A stretch of DNA of 51,844 bases from NCBI GenBank assembly GCA_021371875.1, contig JAJFVH010000023.1, forward strand, positions 1-51,844, given 5' to 3'. Positions 43,501-50,822 of the stretch are shown here, one piece after another. The DNA is from Bacteroidales bacterium (GTDB lineage Bacteria; Bacteroidota; Bacteroidia; Bacteroidales; Paludibacteraceae). How positions within the stretch are numbered: the first letter of the stretch is position 1; each line of letters starts with the position of its first letter. Both the position numbers and the translations under genes were made by a program. Under the pieces are notes generated by a model. The model saw nothing but the letters and a program-made list of their open reading frames with translations, searched no databases and was not told where the DNA came from.

Positions 43501-44259
43501 AGTTTCATCTTTCCCTTTTACATATCCTGCAATCACACCGGTCGAAGGAAGATCTCTCTGAAAATAATCGCAAAAATATCTGTAAAAATTAGTTGCTTCG
43601 AGTTTACGATAATCCTGATTCAGCAAACGGTGTGTTTCAGGTTGATAATCGTGGAATGAACCTTCGGATAAAAATCCGGGAACAGTGAGTGGACGTAAAA
43701 CCCCTAAGCCAGAAGTGTTTCCATAAAATGAATAATCGCCTCTTATATTAGTTGATGTAGTATAATACGTCCATACGGTAAGTTGATTTGAGATTAAACG
43801 CGGCCAGGCTGTTTGTGCCATAGGCAAACTGGCAGCCACAGTCGGGGCATTGTCATATCCATGATGAAGCAATAATAAATAATTTGTTCCCGTGTTAGTT
43901 CCAAGTGCATTACTATGGATAGACAAAAACGCATCCACGTTATTTGCATTGGTCTCTTCGGCTATTTCAGAAAGCAAACGGTCATCTTCATCACGGTTCT
44001 GCGTACGCGACATATAAACTGTGGCATTAGCAGCCTGCAGCATATCACGAAGAGCCAATCCTTTTTGCAAATTACTCCACGATTCCCAGAATCCGAGTGT
44101 ATCGCCTAAAGCATAATTAATTGTAATAAGATTCCGGTCGTTGGCTCCGTCATAGCCCCCGTGTCCTGGGTTGATATAGATTTTTACACCTGTAAAATCA
44201 CCGGCCTGCAACGCAATGCAAATAAATAATGTAAGGAAGATTCCTAAAAGTTTTTTCAT
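40585..44259 (-). CDS. N-acetylmuramoyl-L-alanine amidase, multidomain, with T9SS C-terminal domain
   Basis: A 1224-residue secreted protein. After a signal peptide (about 1-19) comes an Amidase_3 domain (about 24-245). NPGHGGYDG gives zinc ligand His33, FWESWSNLQKGLALRDML gives Glu, DAFLSIHSN gives His, and GFLSEGSFHD holds a catalytic Glu. Residues about 250-340 are a carboxypeptidase regulatory-like domain (NGARVKLMNVAGDSL). A long region (about 380-1120) has propeller-like and FlgD Ig-like segments. The end is a T9SS sorting domain (YPNPAVDMLVIESKGVDVES...GIYMLKLKTS). It would cleave the amide bond between MurNAc and L-Ala, probably in foreign or exported peptidoglycan. It is 12 bp after the PD40 gene. 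Confidence 0.88.
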   Translation of the reverse strand: MKKLLGIFLTLFICIALQAGDFTGVKIYINPGHGGYDGANDRNLITINYALGDTLGFWESWSNLQKGLALRDMLQAANATVYMSRTQNRDEDDRLLSEIAEETNANNVDAFLSIHSNALGTNTGTNYLLLLHHGYDNAPTVAASLPMAQTAWPRLISNQLTVWTYYTTSTNIRGDYSFYGNTSGLGVLRPLTVPGFLSEGSFHDYQPETHRLLNQDYRKLEATNFYRYFCDYFQRDLPSTGVIAGYVKGKDETIVNPKFTYKAGTHDRWLPLNGARVKLMNVAGDSLNGYQIDTLYNGIFAFHNIAPGNYKLRFEAKDHTVKDTTVTVTAAATTYAKMLLVNPSIVVAKDTTPDYPDPVQEAGVVAMNEYKFGTSEPVVPEWLNQSQIKKAVYRNEKLYVLTDEPKIMVIDAQTTAKIREMDLTDISGGVNIINDIAFTSDGYLLACNKDTISLPETKDRYFKVYTWDNDSVAPKMLFQTQYQASWSNGVVGETFAVSGLRSKCTIYTPSVTIGSSKQIRIMGLQYEEGITTIGYKYMMDVANYTEGIWGKKFKFSTSTTGSDHFYLDSEKIVPAEYQFNWGLADRSPLVSKGAFAEKSGYTLQPVASGIHFFRHAKHVFMVSPVCANDSTSVGVALFDVTNGLGNAVKVSTKLPEAGLGTQKASFMVAAAKVSRYDIDLIIMAQNQGMARYKTVAATKANIYASELKAQPTTNGYDLIFTLNEAANSVMIDIYNGNDIVKSINAGAMAKGQQTVSVLASDLYNGTFTWKVTAMAEGIDRPLKISDNTKPEMQFYSPRGVAVDNSFESPFFGRVYASETVPGAVTNRTTKDGIYILNAALQDVTNQSAESYAGQITWGAANSPMRVNVGEDGKVYLTDFSDSNPGVWIMDPVQPTAAFTPVFSGLTKGTTGLSSKDGVNVHGSISHCWVTGVGENRKLYTFDKYYVDAVATNPGNLLQYNIGNLKTSWQSAPSAIVYNDIINGNLQQNYNSCIAPDGRGGWWISQYRAEDAATIPSLIHVKPDGSVSFNSGKTPTLIGNSYMGGMAVNYEGTKIAMGCKDEVKIFAISFSEQGVASLILLHSIKPAMGTNTAGLALDRAGNLYVISNTSERLGVWSLPKADNSFTTPAPSNQKITILINATDEVTEPGKLIRVYPNPAVDMLVIESKGVDVESYSVFDLKGQLIVSDIMTDNRTQFSVGDLQSGIYMLKLKTSAGVVVKRIIKK

Positions 44260-44271
44260 AATCGTCTTCTC

Positions 44272-45174
44272 CTATTTTATATCGATGTTGATTAAATATA
44301 ATTGACCATTGTCGGTGCAGAAAGCTATTTGTTTTGCATCGGGAGAGGCGGATGGATACATGGCTTTTACTTCCTCCTGAACAGTCAGCACCTGACGATT
44401 CTTGCCATCTGCCGTCACTGCAACTATAACCGATGAGATCACTTCTTGTCCGTTGTCTTTATCATCCATCCCAATCAACCAATTGTTATTCAGCCACTTG
44501 GGAGCACTCAGTTTTCCTAACGACTTTACATTTGTTCCGTTTATATTGCACACAAATGTTCCTTTGCCGGCAACGGTATAAGCAATCTTCTCAAAATCGG
44601 GCGAAATTGAAGACCAGAAATAACTCTCATTTGCACCGTTTGGCGTTAAAACCTTTCTGTTTTCTCCATTATAAAGCACCAACTTGCGGTCTTCTGTCTG
44701 AATAACAGGGATTAATTCAGATGTTGAAATGGATTTTCGATTCAGTTTCGACCCTTTTACATAAAATGGTTTACCAGCCGAAAATGCAGGCGTCAACTGA
44801 TCGCGGGTGCGCGAAACAAGCTGCTTTTCTGATCCGGTTTTTAATGTATGCACAATCAGAGAACTGTATTTCAAGTTCTTTATCAGTTCATTTTTTCTGT
44901 ACACAATCTCATTTCCGTCATTACTGACACGTACTCCATAGCCGGCACCCGGCTCTTGTGTGATGGTTTTAATTTCATTGTCGGAAAATGAAATCATTTT
45001 CAAACCTTTGTAGCCGGCATCAGTAGCCAGCAAAAACTGGTTTGAAGGACTGAACACAGGATGGTAATAACCACCGTTACTCGTTTTTTCAATTATTCTA
45101 ACTGAAAGAACATCAACTTGTTGAGCATATACAATTTGCCACAGCAACGCAAAAAAGAGTAAAATTCTTTTCAT
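44272..45174 (-). CDS. PD40/TolB-like beta-propeller secreted protein
   Basis: A 300-residue protein from ATG 45174, which begins the signal peptide MKRILLFFALLWQIVYAQQ. The repeats (PVFSPSNQFLLATDAGYKGL, TPAFSAGKPFYVKGSKLN, YPSASPDAKQIAFCTDNGQ) are WD40-like PD40 repeats of a beta-propeller, as in TolB. It is most likely a periplasmic or surface binding protein, not an enzyme. A longer TTG-start version would have the leader inside the operator and is rejected. It is followed by the amidase gene 12 bp later, and the two share the operator at 45239-45258. Confidence 0.8.
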   Translation of the reverse strand: MKRILLFFALLWQIVYAQQVDVLSVRIIEKTSNGGYYHPVFSPSNQFLLATDAGYKGLKMISFSDNEIKTITQEPGAGYGVRVSNDGNEIVYRKNELIKNLKYSSLIVHTLKTGSEKQLVSRTRDQLTPAFSAGKPFYVKGSKLNRKSISTSELIPVIQTEDRKLVLYNGENRKVLTPNGANESYFWSSISPDFEKIAYTVAGKGTFVCNINGTNVKSLGKLSAPKWLNNNWLIGMDDKDNGQEVISSVIVAVTADGKNRQVLTVQEEVKAMYPSASPDAKQIAFCTDNGQLYLINIDIK

Positions 45175-45216
45175 AATAAGAACTATTAAATGAATAAAAA
45201 TAATTTTTTCAGGGAG

Positions 45217-45247
45217 TAAAAGTAGTGATAATTTTAGATTATGCAAA
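45217..45247 (-). promoter_or_regulatory. Promoter of the PD40-amidase operon
   Basis: TTTG (45247-45244, minus strand) and TACTTTTA (45224-45217) are separated by 19 bp, nearly the full Bacteroidota consensus. The -33 element is inside the 20-bp palindrome. Confidence 0.6.
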
Positions 45248-45258
45248 CGTTTGCATAA
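45239..45258. promoter_or_regulatory. LacI-type operator, 20-bp perfect palindrome
   Basis: TTATGCAAACGTTTGCATAA is perfectly symmetric. It has the same 14-bp core as the site at 40393-40406 and covers the -33 element of the PD40-amidase operon. The PD40 ATG is 64 bp downstream. Confidence 0.75.
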
Positions 45259-45405
45259 GATTTTTATACGTTTAATATTAGCTTTTCACATTCTAATTTA
45301 TGTTAGCTTTTTAAAAGTCGGCCTTTTCATGCAAAAATTTCGGGACAGGAATGACTTCCCGGAACAAAAAAGAGGATAATATGTTTTTTAAAGAGTTTTT
45401 TTAAT

Positions 45406-45413
45406 TACCTTTG
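45406..45413 (+). promoter_or_regulatory. -7 element of the 45441 gene
   Basis: TACCTTTG matches TAnnTTTG. It overlaps an in-frame TTG at 45411, which therefore cannot be the start codon. Confidence 0.5.
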
Positions 45414-45440
45414 CATATAAGCTACAAAAAGATTACAACT

Positions 45441-46460
45441 ATGAATTTTTCCCTTTATAAATTTTTCCGCTATATCATTTTGATTGTGTGCATGTCATCC
45501 GGCCTGACAGGGAAGGCACAAACGAATGAAAACAGCAACCAAATCAACGAATTCACAATTTATGTAATGCCAACTTTGTTGCCTCTCGACTGGAGCAGTC
45601 CATCGACGCTATACAAAAGCATGAAACATTGTTACTTAAGAACCATCACACAGCAGGATAATTATTTGCTGGGTCATTTAGCCGTGGGGTTGAAGACGCC
45701 CCTGCTACCACGACCTTTACTGATAGCGCAAACATCCGCAAGCATACATGAAAAAGTGGATTTGGTGCTGAAACAAAAAGTTGGATTTGCCATAATGGGT
45801 GCGGCTATGCAGGGAAGACTCGAAACACATCAGGAACTGGAACACAAATTAAATGTGTACGCTAAAAGGAACAAGCTGGCTTTTATCAGATATCGCATCA
45901 ACGAAAAAGCGGCAAAACGCATTATCAATTTCATCGATAATTACTCCCGTAAAATGGATGAAAAAAAATCGCCCAGCGACTATTACGGTGGAGCTTTCTG
46001 GCCACGCTACCATGAGGAAGGCTCAGGTTGTTCGGCATTCGGAATGGCGATGCTTGACTTGATTAATCTGCTTCCTGTCGAATCTAAAGACTGGAAGATA
46101 GATGTGAATATCCCGATAAATCTGATTGGCGGCGAATATAATCTAAGGAAAAAAATTAAAAACAAAACTATTAAACGCACCAAGGAATGGCATAACGGAA
46201 ACGGTATCGCCAATGTTGATTTTGTAAAATACTTCGTTTATGAGCCCAGTATAATGTTCGACTGGATATTGAAAAAACGTAATTTGCCGGATTCGGTTTA
46301 CATGCCGGTTGAAGAAAATGGCATCCCCGGTTTGTTAGTAGATGGAAGCGGAATTGAATTTGATGAGAATGAACCTTTGTTCGAGGAACGCCCCGAGCCG
46401 AATCTCTTTATCGATGTTTATAAGAAAAAAATAAACATTGCTCCCGATTTAATTAATTAA
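45441..46460 (+). CDS. Secreted protein of unknown function
   Basis: A 339-residue protein from ATG 45441 (MNFSLYKFFRYI). A signal peptide of about 30 residues ends near SSGLTGKAQ. The rest appears to be one globular domain. HEEGSGCSAFGMAML, in the middle of the protein, places a Cys next to His and Glu, as in some cysteine hydrolases, but I recognise no family and see no full catalytic set. The C-terminus has EENGIPGLLVDGSGIEFDENEP. The gene is divergent from the PD40-amidase operon and ends at a perfect terminator hairpin. No function is proposed. Confidence 0.7.
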   Translation: MNFSLYKFFRYIILIVCMSSGLTGKAQTNENSNQINEFTIYVMPTLLPLDWSSPSTLYKSMKHCYLRTITQQDNYLLGHLAVGLKTPLLPRPLLIAQTSASIHEKVDLVLKQKVGFAIMGAAMQGRLETHQELEHKLNVYAKRNKLAFIRYRINEKAAKRIINFIDNYSRKMDEKKSPSDYYGGAFWPRYHEEGSGCSAFGMAMLDLINLLPVESKDWKIDVNIPINLIGGEYNLRKKIKNKTIKRTKEWHNGNGIANVDFVKYFVYEPSIMFDWILKKRNLPDSVYMPVEENGIPGLLVDGSGIEFDENEPLFEERPEPNLFIDVYKKKINIAPDLIN

Positions 46461-46480
46461 TTCTTTCAAACTCAAAGATA

Positions 46481-46521
46481 ACACAAAAGCCATTGCGTTT
46501 TTCAGGCAATGGCTTTTGTGT
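46481..46521 (+). terminator. Long perfect-stem terminator
   Basis: ACACAAAAGCCATTGC pairs exactly with GCAATGGCTTTTGTGT (16-bp stem, 9-nt loop), starting 20 bp after the stop at 46460. TTTT is part of the 3' arm rather than after it. Confidence 0.6.
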
Positions 46522-46541
46522 ATGTTTCAAAAAGAATAGTT

Positions 46542-46549
46542 TAACTTTG
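46542..46549 (+). promoter_or_regulatory. -7 element of the S9 peptidase gene
   Basis: TAACTTTG is a perfect TAnnTTTG match, 24 bp before ATG 46574. It supports starting there and not at an earlier ATG at 46493. Confidence 0.5.
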
Positions 46550-46573
46550 TATTCTGAATTAAAAATAACGAAT

Positions 46574-48988
46574 ATGAAAAAAAACCTGTTAATTTTATTT
46601 ATTACGATAATGGGAATAACCAACATCAAGGCTCAGGAAAACCTGACTTATCAACTTCCGCCAGAAAGCATTTTACAACTCGCCGACTATCAGCGGGCTC
46701 CAACAGTAACTATCGACTCGCACAAAAAATATATGTTGCTCAGTTACCACGACACATACAAATCGCTCGACGACCTGAATCAACAGGAAATCAGCCTTGC
46801 CGGACTGCGTGTAAACCCTGTAACCAATATCAGCTCGTCAATGAGCTATATCAGCAACCTGAAAATACGCAAAGTATCGGGCGATGAACCCATTCAGATA
46901 AAAGGACTTCCGGCTAAACCACGCATTGCTTATCTCACCTGGTCGCCCGACGAAACGAAAGTGGCTTTTACACACACTACCGCCGAAGGATTGGAACTTT
47001 GGGTGATGGACTTTGCTACGGCCCAGGCTACGCGGCTGACTGAAGCCGTTGCGAATGCAAACCTGGGCAATCCGCTGAACTGGTATCGCGACAGCCGGAC
47101 ATTGTTAGTTCGCCTTATACCAGGCAATCGACCGGCTCTGATTGACCCGAAAAAGGCTTTGCCTGCAGGCCCTACAATCTCCGTAAGCGATGGTTCGAAA
47201 GCACAAAACCGTACTTACCAGGACCTGCTGAAAAATCCTTCGGACGAGGCAAACTTTATAGCGCTGACTACCGCCGAACTTTATAAAGTAGATTTAAACG
47301 GGAATAAAACCCTGTTCAAATCTGCTGACATCTACGCAGGGGAAAATTTCTCGCCTAATGGACAATATTTACTTATAAATACTATCCAAAAACCGTTTTC
47401 GTATATTGTTCCGCTCAGCCGCTTCCCCCAACGGTATGTGATATACGACCTGAACGGGAAGGAAGTAAAAACAGTAACCGAAGTGCCGCTCACCGAAGTC
47501 CTTCCCAAAGGTTTTATGGCTGTACGCAAAGGAAAACGCAATCTGAACTGGCGTTCGGACGTTCCATCCACCTTGTTCTTCGTAGAAGCGCTCGACGAAG
47601 GCGACCCTAAAAAAGAAACGGAATTCCGCGACGCGGTTTACACCTGGAAAGCTCCTTTCGATAAAAAACCGGAATTGCTTATCAAATCGAACCTGCGTTT
47701 TTCGCACATTATTTGGGGATATGCTACAACAGCTGTTTTGCAGGACGAATGGTACGATACGCGGCAAGTGAAAAGCTATTTGTTCGATCCATCAAAACCC
47801 GGAGCAGCTCCGCGTGTGGTTTCCGACCGCAATTACCAGGATGTTTATTCCGATCCGGGAGATTTTGAAACACGAAAAAATGAATACGGAAAATATATAT
47901 TGACCATAGACAACAACCGTATTTTCAGAATCGGCGATGGTTTTACCCCCAAAGGTCAGTTCCCTTTTATCGACGAACTGAATTTGAGGACACTGAAGAC
48001 GAAACGCCTCTATCAGTCGGTCTACACCGACAAAATGGAAGAAATATTCGACATTATGGACGTAACAAAGGGCGAAGTGCTGGTTCGCATCCAATCGAAA
48101 AACGAATATCCCAATTATTATATCCGCAACCTGAAAAAACGAATAGCGCCTTTGCAACTGACATATTTCCCCAACCCTTTCGAAAGCATCAAAAACGTTT
48201 ACAAGGAACTGATTAAATACAAACGTGCAGATGGCGTGGAACTTTCAGGAACGCTTTACTTACCAGCAGGTTACGACAGAAAAGCGAAAAACGAAAAACT
48301 ACCTTTGCTCATTTGGGCATATCCTGCCGAGTACAAAGATAAAAACAGTGCAGGACAAAGCACCGCCAATCCCAACGAATTTACATTCCCGTATTACGGT
48401 TCGTTCGTTTACTGGGTAACACGCGGTTACGCCATCCTCGACGATGCGGCTTTCCCTGTCGTGGGCGAAGGAAAAACAGAACCGAATGATTCGTTTATCG
48501 AACAACTGGTTTCCAATGCCAAAGCTGCTATCGATGCGATGGATTCACTCGGTTATATCGACCGGACAAAAGTGGCCGTGGGCGGACATTCCTACGGGGC
48601 ATTTATGACCGCCAACCTGCTTACACATTCCGATTTGTTTGCGTGCGGCATTGCCCGTAGCGGCGCTTACAACCGGACGTTAACTCCTTTTGGCTTCCAA
48701 AGTGAACAACGCAATTACTGGGAGGCTCCGGAAGTGTACGACGCCATGTCGCCTTTTATGCATGCCGATAAAATGAAAACGCCTATGTTGCTTGTGCATG
48801 GTGAAGCCGACAACAATCCCGGAACATTTACGCTGCAAACCGAACGTTATTTCCAGGCGCTGAAAGGACTTGGCGGGCCTGCCCGCATGGTAATTTTGCC
48901 CAAGGAACAACATAGCTACGTAGCCCGCGAGAATATCCTGCATTTGTTATGGGAACAGGATCAATTTCTTGAAAAATATTTGAAATAA
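46574..48988 (+). CDS. S9 family prolyl oligopeptidase-like serine peptidase, secreted
   Basis: An 804-residue peptidase from ATG 46574. A signal peptide (MKKNLLILFITIMGITNIKA) precedes a seven-bladed beta-propeller domain (about 25-530) with segments such as SPDETKVAFTHTTAEGLELW and NFSPNGQYLLINT. The alpha/beta-hydrolase domain follows (about 540-804). GGHSYGAF holds catalytic Ser673, LLVHGEADNNPG holds Asp, and EQHSYVARE holds His. Family members cleave peptides after Pro or hydrophobic/Ala residues at the cell surface. It is monocistronic. ATG 46493 would add 27 residues without a signal peptide and lies upstream of the promoter. Confidence 0.92.
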   Translation: MKKNLLILFITIMGITNIKAQENLTYQLPPESILQLADYQRAPTVTIDSHKKYMLLSYHDTYKSLDDLNQQEISLAGLRVNPVTNISSSMSYISNLKIRKVSGDEPIQIKGLPAKPRIAYLTWSPDETKVAFTHTTAEGLELWVMDFATAQATRLTEAVANANLGNPLNWYRDSRTLLVRLIPGNRPALIDPKKALPAGPTISVSDGSKAQNRTYQDLLKNPSDEANFIALTTAELYKVDLNGNKTLFKSADIYAGENFSPNGQYLLINTIQKPFSYIVPLSRFPQRYVIYDLNGKEVKTVTEVPLTEVLPKGFMAVRKGKRNLNWRSDVPSTLFFVEALDEGDPKKETEFRDAVYTWKAPFDKKPELLIKSNLRFSHIIWGYATTAVLQDEWYDTRQVKSYLFDPSKPGAAPRVVSDRNYQDVYSDPGDFETRKNEYGKYILTIDNNRIFRIGDGFTPKGQFPFIDELNLRTLKTKRLYQSVYTDKMEEIFDIMDVTKGEVLVRIQSKNEYPNYYIRNLKKRIAPLQLTYFPNPFESIKNVYKELIKYKRADGVELSGTLYLPAGYDRKAKNEKLPLLIWAYPAEYKDKNSAGQSTANPNEFTFPYYGSFVYWVTRGYAILDDAAFPVVGEGKTEPNDSFIEQLVSNAKAAIDAMDSLGYIDRTKVAVGGHSYGAFMTANLLTHSDLFACGIARSGAYNRTLTPFGFQSEQRNYWEAPEVYDAMSPFMHADKMKTPMLLVHGEADNNPGTFTLQTERYFQALKGLGGPARMVILPKEQHSYVARENILHLLWEQDQFLEKYLK

Positions 48989-49161
48989 CGAACATACACG
49001 ATATTTATGTTGAGAACTGAAAAATCATCAGGAAAGTTTGAAATCTCTTCAGAAAGAAAATCTCAAGAGTTAACTGCAGGATAAAGAAGCATGAATTAAT
49101 CTAAAAAGGACTGTTTTTAACGACAACAATTAAATCATTAAATAAAAATCAAAAAAAAGGT

Positions 49162-49192
49162 TTTGCAATTTCAAAATGATTCTCTATCTTTG
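49162..49192 (+). promoter_or_regulatory. Promoter of the rpsU operon
   Basis: TTTG (49162-49165), 19-bp spacer, TATCTTTG (49185-49192): a full match to the Bacteroidota consensus. The start site would be about 7 bp downstream, and the rpsU ATG is 50 bp after the -7 element. Confidence 0.8.
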
Positions 49193-49242
49193 CAGTCCGA
49201 ATTTGAAATTAAAAACAAAACATATTAAAATAACTATTAATT

Positions 49243-49434
49243 ATGATCGTAGTACCCGTAAAAGAAGGCGAAAACATTGAAAGAGCATTGAAAAAATTCA
49301 AACGTAAATTTGAAAAAACAGGCGTGGTAAAAGAACTTCGTCGCCGTCAATGTTTCGACAAGCCTTCCATTGTAAAACGCGAAGAAAAAATCCACGCGGT
49401 TTACGTACAAAAAATGCAATTAGACGAAGAATAA
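49243..49434 (+). CDS. rpsU: 30S ribosomal protein bS21
   Basis: A 63-residue protein, full length for Bacteroidota bS21: IVVPVKEGENIERALKKFKR, then KTGVVKELRRRQCFDKPS and the C-terminal KREEKIHAVYVQKM. bS21 is a small-subunit protein near the 3' end of 16S rRNA. In Bacteroidota it is known to help occlude the anti-Shine-Dalgarno sequence (established for Flavobacterium johnsoniae). The region before its ATG is A/T-rich without SD. It heads the operon rpsU - xer - hpf. Confidence 0.97.
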   Translation: MIVVPVKEGENIERALKKFKRKFEKTGVVKELRRRQCFDKPSIVKREEKIHAVYVQKMQLDEE

Positions 49435-49512
49435 AAAAGTAAAAAAATCGGCAGAAAGTTTGCCCGGCTGATTTATTTATTTTATTTTCGTTGCAGAATT
49501 GAACCTACGGTT

Positions 49513-50394
49513 ATGATTAACGAATTTCTGCAATATTTACAGTATGAGAAGAATTATTCATCTCATACTGTTTTGTCGTATCATACCGACCTGATTCAGT
49601 TTTGCAACTTTCTTCAGGTTGGAGAAGATCAATTCACTCCTGCGTCGGTTGAAGCGAAACAAATACAACAATGGGTGCTTTCATTAATGTCATCCGACAT
49701 TTCTGCGCGCACACTTTCACGAAAGATATCCACACTCAGGTCGTTTTGGCGGTTTTTACTCACACGTGGTTACACCCAGAAAAATCCTACGTTAAAAATC
49801 ATTTTACCCAAAACAAATAAGCCTCTCCCTGCGTTTTTTAAACAGACAGAAATGGAAACGGCCTTGGACGAAACATTTTTACCCGAAAATTTTGAAGCCC
49901 TGCGCAATCATTTAATTTTAGAAATGTTCTATTTGACAGGCATACGGCTTTCCGAGCTAATTTCCATCAAAGATAATGATTTGGACCTTGCAGAAGGAAA
50001 CCTGCGGGTTGTGGGAAAACGCAACAAACAACGCATCATACCAGTCAGTAAAGATTTCTGTTTAAAAATTGAACAATACATCCGGATTCGGAACGAACAG
50101 ATAAAAATTCAGGCTCCATTTTTATTCGTTCGCGAAAACGGCAAAAAACTATACCCGAATATGGTTTACAACCTTGTACACAATGCCATGTCGCAAGTTA
50201 GCAGTCTCTCCAAAACAAGCCCCCACGTGCTACGCCATACCTTTGCCACGGGATTACTCAATCAGGGCGCCGATATAAATGCCGTAAAAGAACTACTCGG
50301 TCATAGCAGCCTTGCAGCAACGCAGGTTTATACACACACGAGTTTTGACGAACTATACAATATATATAAACAGGCTCATCCACGAGCTAAATAA
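49513..50394 (+). CDS. Tyrosine recombinase, XerC/XerD family
   Basis: A 293-residue site-specific recombinase. The N-terminal SAM-like core-binding domain is at about 1-95. The catalytic domain has the full set: Arg145 (TGIRLSEL), Lys169 (VVGKRNKQR), His238 and Arg241 (HVLRHTFATG), His264 (LGHSSLA) and the nucleophile Tyr273 (VYTHTS). It follows the order of chromosomal XerC/XerD proteins which resolve dimers at dif. I cannot tell C from D without comparison. It lies 78 bp after rpsU and 14 bp before hpf, probably in one operon. I see no att site or other mobile gene. Confidence 0.93.
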   Translation: MINEFLQYLQYEKNYSSHTVLSYHTDLIQFCNFLQVGEDQFTPASVEAKQIQQWVLSLMSSDISARTLSRKISTLRSFWRFLLTRGYTQKNPTLKIILPKTNKPLPAFFKQTEMETALDETFLPENFEALRNHLILEMFYLTGIRLSELISIKDNDLDLAEGNLRVVGKRNKQRIIPVSKDFCLKIEQYIRIRNEQIKIQAPFLFVRENGKKLYPNMVYNLVHNAMSQVSSLSKTSPHVLRHTFATGLLNQGADINAVKELLGHSSLAATQVYTHTSFDELYNIYKQAHPRAK

Positions 50395-50396
50395 AA

Positions 50397-50404
50397 AAGG
50401 AGGT
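50397..50404 (+). promoter_or_regulatory. Strong Shine-Dalgarno sequence before hpf
   Basis: AAGGAGGT, with GGAGG five nt before the ATG at 50409. Genes in this window otherwise lack such sites; Bacteroidota ribosomes normally hide the anti-Shine-Dalgarno sequence. Confidence 0.75.
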
Positions 50405-50408
50405 ATTT

Positions 50409-50708
50409 ATGAAACTAAGGATTCAATCCATCAATTTTGATGCAACAACCGCTTTGGAATCGTACATTAACAAAAAAACATCAAAATTGGATAAGTTTTT
50501 TGATGAAATTATCAATGTAGAAGTATATTTAAAAGTAGTAAAGCCCGAATCAGCAACAAACAAAGAAGCAGAAATAAAAATTGCCATTCCGAATGTAGAT
50601 TTTTTTGCCTCGAAAACCTGTGATACATTTGAAGAAGCTATTGACCTTACCGTAGATGCATTAGAAAAGCAAATCCGCAAACACAAGGAAAAAACAACTA
50701 AAAAATAA
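50409..50708 (+). CDS. hpf: Ribosome hibernation-promoting factor, HPF/RaiA short form
   Basis: A 99-residue short HPF. The N-terminus MKLRIQSINFDATTALESYI and the following KKTSKLDKFFDEIINVEVYLK fit the beta-alpha-beta fold that binds the 30S decoding region and inhibits translation in stationary cells. A lysine-rich C-terminus (RKHKEKTTKK) follows. It ends the rpsU - xer - hpf operon. It has the only clear Shine-Dalgarno sequence that I found. There is no long-form dimerisation domain. Confidence 0.92.
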   Translation: MKLRIQSINFDATTALESYINKKTSKLDKFFDEIINVEVYLKVVKPESATNKEAEIKIAIPNVDFFASKTCDTFEEAIDLTVDALEKQIRKHKEKTTKK

Positions 50709-50725
50709 AATATTCATACAAATGT

Positions 50726-50755
50726 TTTGTAGTCCGAAATAATTTTGTACATTTG
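50726..50755 (+). promoter_or_regulatory. Promoter of the tRNA-tuf operon
   Basis: TTTG (50726-50729), 18-bp spacer, TACATTTG (50748-50755), which is a good consensus match. The hairpin at 50757-50792 covers the expected start site. Confidence 0.65.
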
Positions 50756-50756
50756 C

Positions 50757-50792
50757 AAGCCGTTTGAATAGCAGTATTTAAACGGCTTTTTA
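50757..50792 (+). terminator. Terminator of the rpsU-xer-hpf operon
   Basis: AAGCCGTTT and AAACGGCTT form a 9-bp perfect stem with a 14-nt loop, followed by TTTTA. It lies 49 bp after the hpf stop and overlaps the start region of the tRNA operon promoter. Confidence 0.7.
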
Positions 50793-50822
50793 GGCTGTAA
50801 AAGGCTGATAAAACAGCACTTT

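Noticed and set aside
45175..45246. TTG-started N-terminal extension of the PD40 protein
   Set aside because: It would begin inside the operator and -33 element; the signal peptide begins at ATG 45174.
46493..46573. Earlier ATG for the S9 peptidase
   Set aside because: It lies within the terminator hairpin and upstream of the -7 element, and the extra residues do not form a signal peptide.
49005..49083. 25-codon ORF after the S9 peptidase gene
   Set aside because: No homology, promoter or RBS was seen; chance frame in an AT-rich gap.
49446..49480. Terminator-like hairpin between rpsU and xer
   Set aside because: Only a weak 7-bp stem with G-U pairing; xer and hpf are spaced as one operon with rpsU.
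49513..50394. Integrase of a mobile element
   Set aside because: The order rpsU-xer-hpf-tRNAs-tuf is a housekeeping arrangement, and no att sites or phage genes are present.
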